A DNA stretch of 13,389 bases, from positions 1-13,389 of the forward strand of contig JAJAYS010000072.1 of assembly GCA_026786065.1 (NCBI GenBank), written 5' to 3'. The notes beneath the pieces are model-generated. The model was not told where the DNA came from. It did no database searches and saw nothing but the letters and a program-made list of their open reading frames with translations. The position numbers were made by a program, and so were the translations under genes. Shown here one piece after another: positions 13,267 through 13,389 of the stretch. Numbering within the stretch: the first letter of the stretch is position 1; each line of letters starts with the position of its first letter. This DNA is from Polaromonas sp. Lineage in GTDB: Bacteria; Pseudomonadota; Gammaproteobacteria; Burkholderiales; Burkholderiaceae_C.

Positions 13267-13389
13267 GGGGCTTAGGAAGCAGAGGACGATTAAAGAGGGT
13301 TGTGTCTGAGCAAGGATAGCAACGCGTGGTACAGGCTGCCATGGCGATGGTTGAAGCGGAACCCGGTTTCTTTCAGATGCAGATGGAAC
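13267..13389 (-). mobile_element. Terminal part of an insertion sequence (IS1595-like)
   Basis: The transposase C-terminus runs off the right edge, and its stop codon is followed by about 23 bp before AT-rich DNA resumes. The element may end at GGGG (13267-13270); the flanking TTTATTTA (13259-13266) would fit an 8-bp AT-rich target duplication, but the other end is outside the window. The exact boundary is inferred. Confidence 0.5.
13290..13389 (-). CDS. Transposase, C-terminal fragment at the window edge
   Basis: The last 33 codons of a leftward gene are visible and end in TAA at 13290-13292. The peptide includes FHLHLKETGFRFNHR and LYHALLSLLRHNPL. This resembles the C-terminus of IS1595-family (ISXO2-like DDE) transposases, where a conserved F-R-F-N-x-R segment is followed by a short Leu-rich tail ending in NPL. 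The assignment is by memory of the family and not searched. The catalytic part lies beyond the window, so it cannot be said whether the gene is intact. Confidence 0.65.
   Translation of the reverse strand, partial: FHLHLKETGFRFNHRHGSLYHALLSLLRHNPL

Noticed and set aside
1..13389. CRISPR array, tRNA, rRNA or phage genes
   Set aside because: No regularly spaced repeats, cloverleaf-forming sequences, rRNA segments or phage structural proteins were seen.

Overview
The window (13.4 kb, GC-rich with strong third-position GC) looks like a chromosomal segment of a betaproteobacterium of the Burkholderiales, most likely Comamonadaceae (Polaromonas/Rhodoferax/Acidovorax neighbourhood). This rests on the protein flavour of GlyA and NrdR, the glyA-nrdR pairing, and two copies of a short interspersed repeat that I recognise from that family. 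The genus is an inference from memory, not a database result.

Layout. 1-531: AT-rich intergenic DNA with a good sigma70-type promoter (339-368) and a structured leader. 532-1440 (+): membrane-anchored lytic transglycosylase. 1441-1763: gene-poor leader of glyA, with coding-like composition at its start and a hairpin just before the glyA ribosome binding site. 1764-3008 (+): glyA, serine hydroxymethyltransferase. 3031-3070: repeat copy A. 3097-3546 (+): nrdR. From here the strand switches: 3599-11220 (-) is a likely single operon, read right to left as a Tat-exported Liv-type substrate-binding protein, LivH permease, a LivM-LivG-LivF triple fusion (843 aa), a short-chain dehydrogenase (SDR), a lambda-crystallin-type 3-hydroxyacyl dehydrogenase and a BKACE (DUF849) beta-keto acid cleavage enzyme. 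A GntR/FCD-family regulator (11526-12242, +) is divergent from it across a 300-bp control region. A second SDR (12302-13057, -) converges on the regulator. The right edge holds repeat copy B, a near-perfect palindrome and the C-terminal end of a transposase (13290-13389, -).

How it may work together (inference). The ABC transporter imports a small carboxylate or amino-acid-like substrate. The SDRs and the 3-hydroxyacyl dehydrogenase oxidise it to a beta-keto acid. The BKACE condenses that with acetyl-CoA and cleaves it into acetoacetate plus a shortened acyl-CoA. The FCD regulator probably senses the substrate or an intermediate. Every enzyme belongs to a known family, but the substrate cannot be named from the sequence, so this uptake-oxidation-cleavage cluster is the best candidate here for an undescribed pathway.

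Other points of note are the triple-fused transporter, a Leu replacing the third glycine of the cofactor motif in the second SDR, an unusual phosphate-loop sequence in GlyA, and coding-like sequence continuing past the transglycosylase stop codon.
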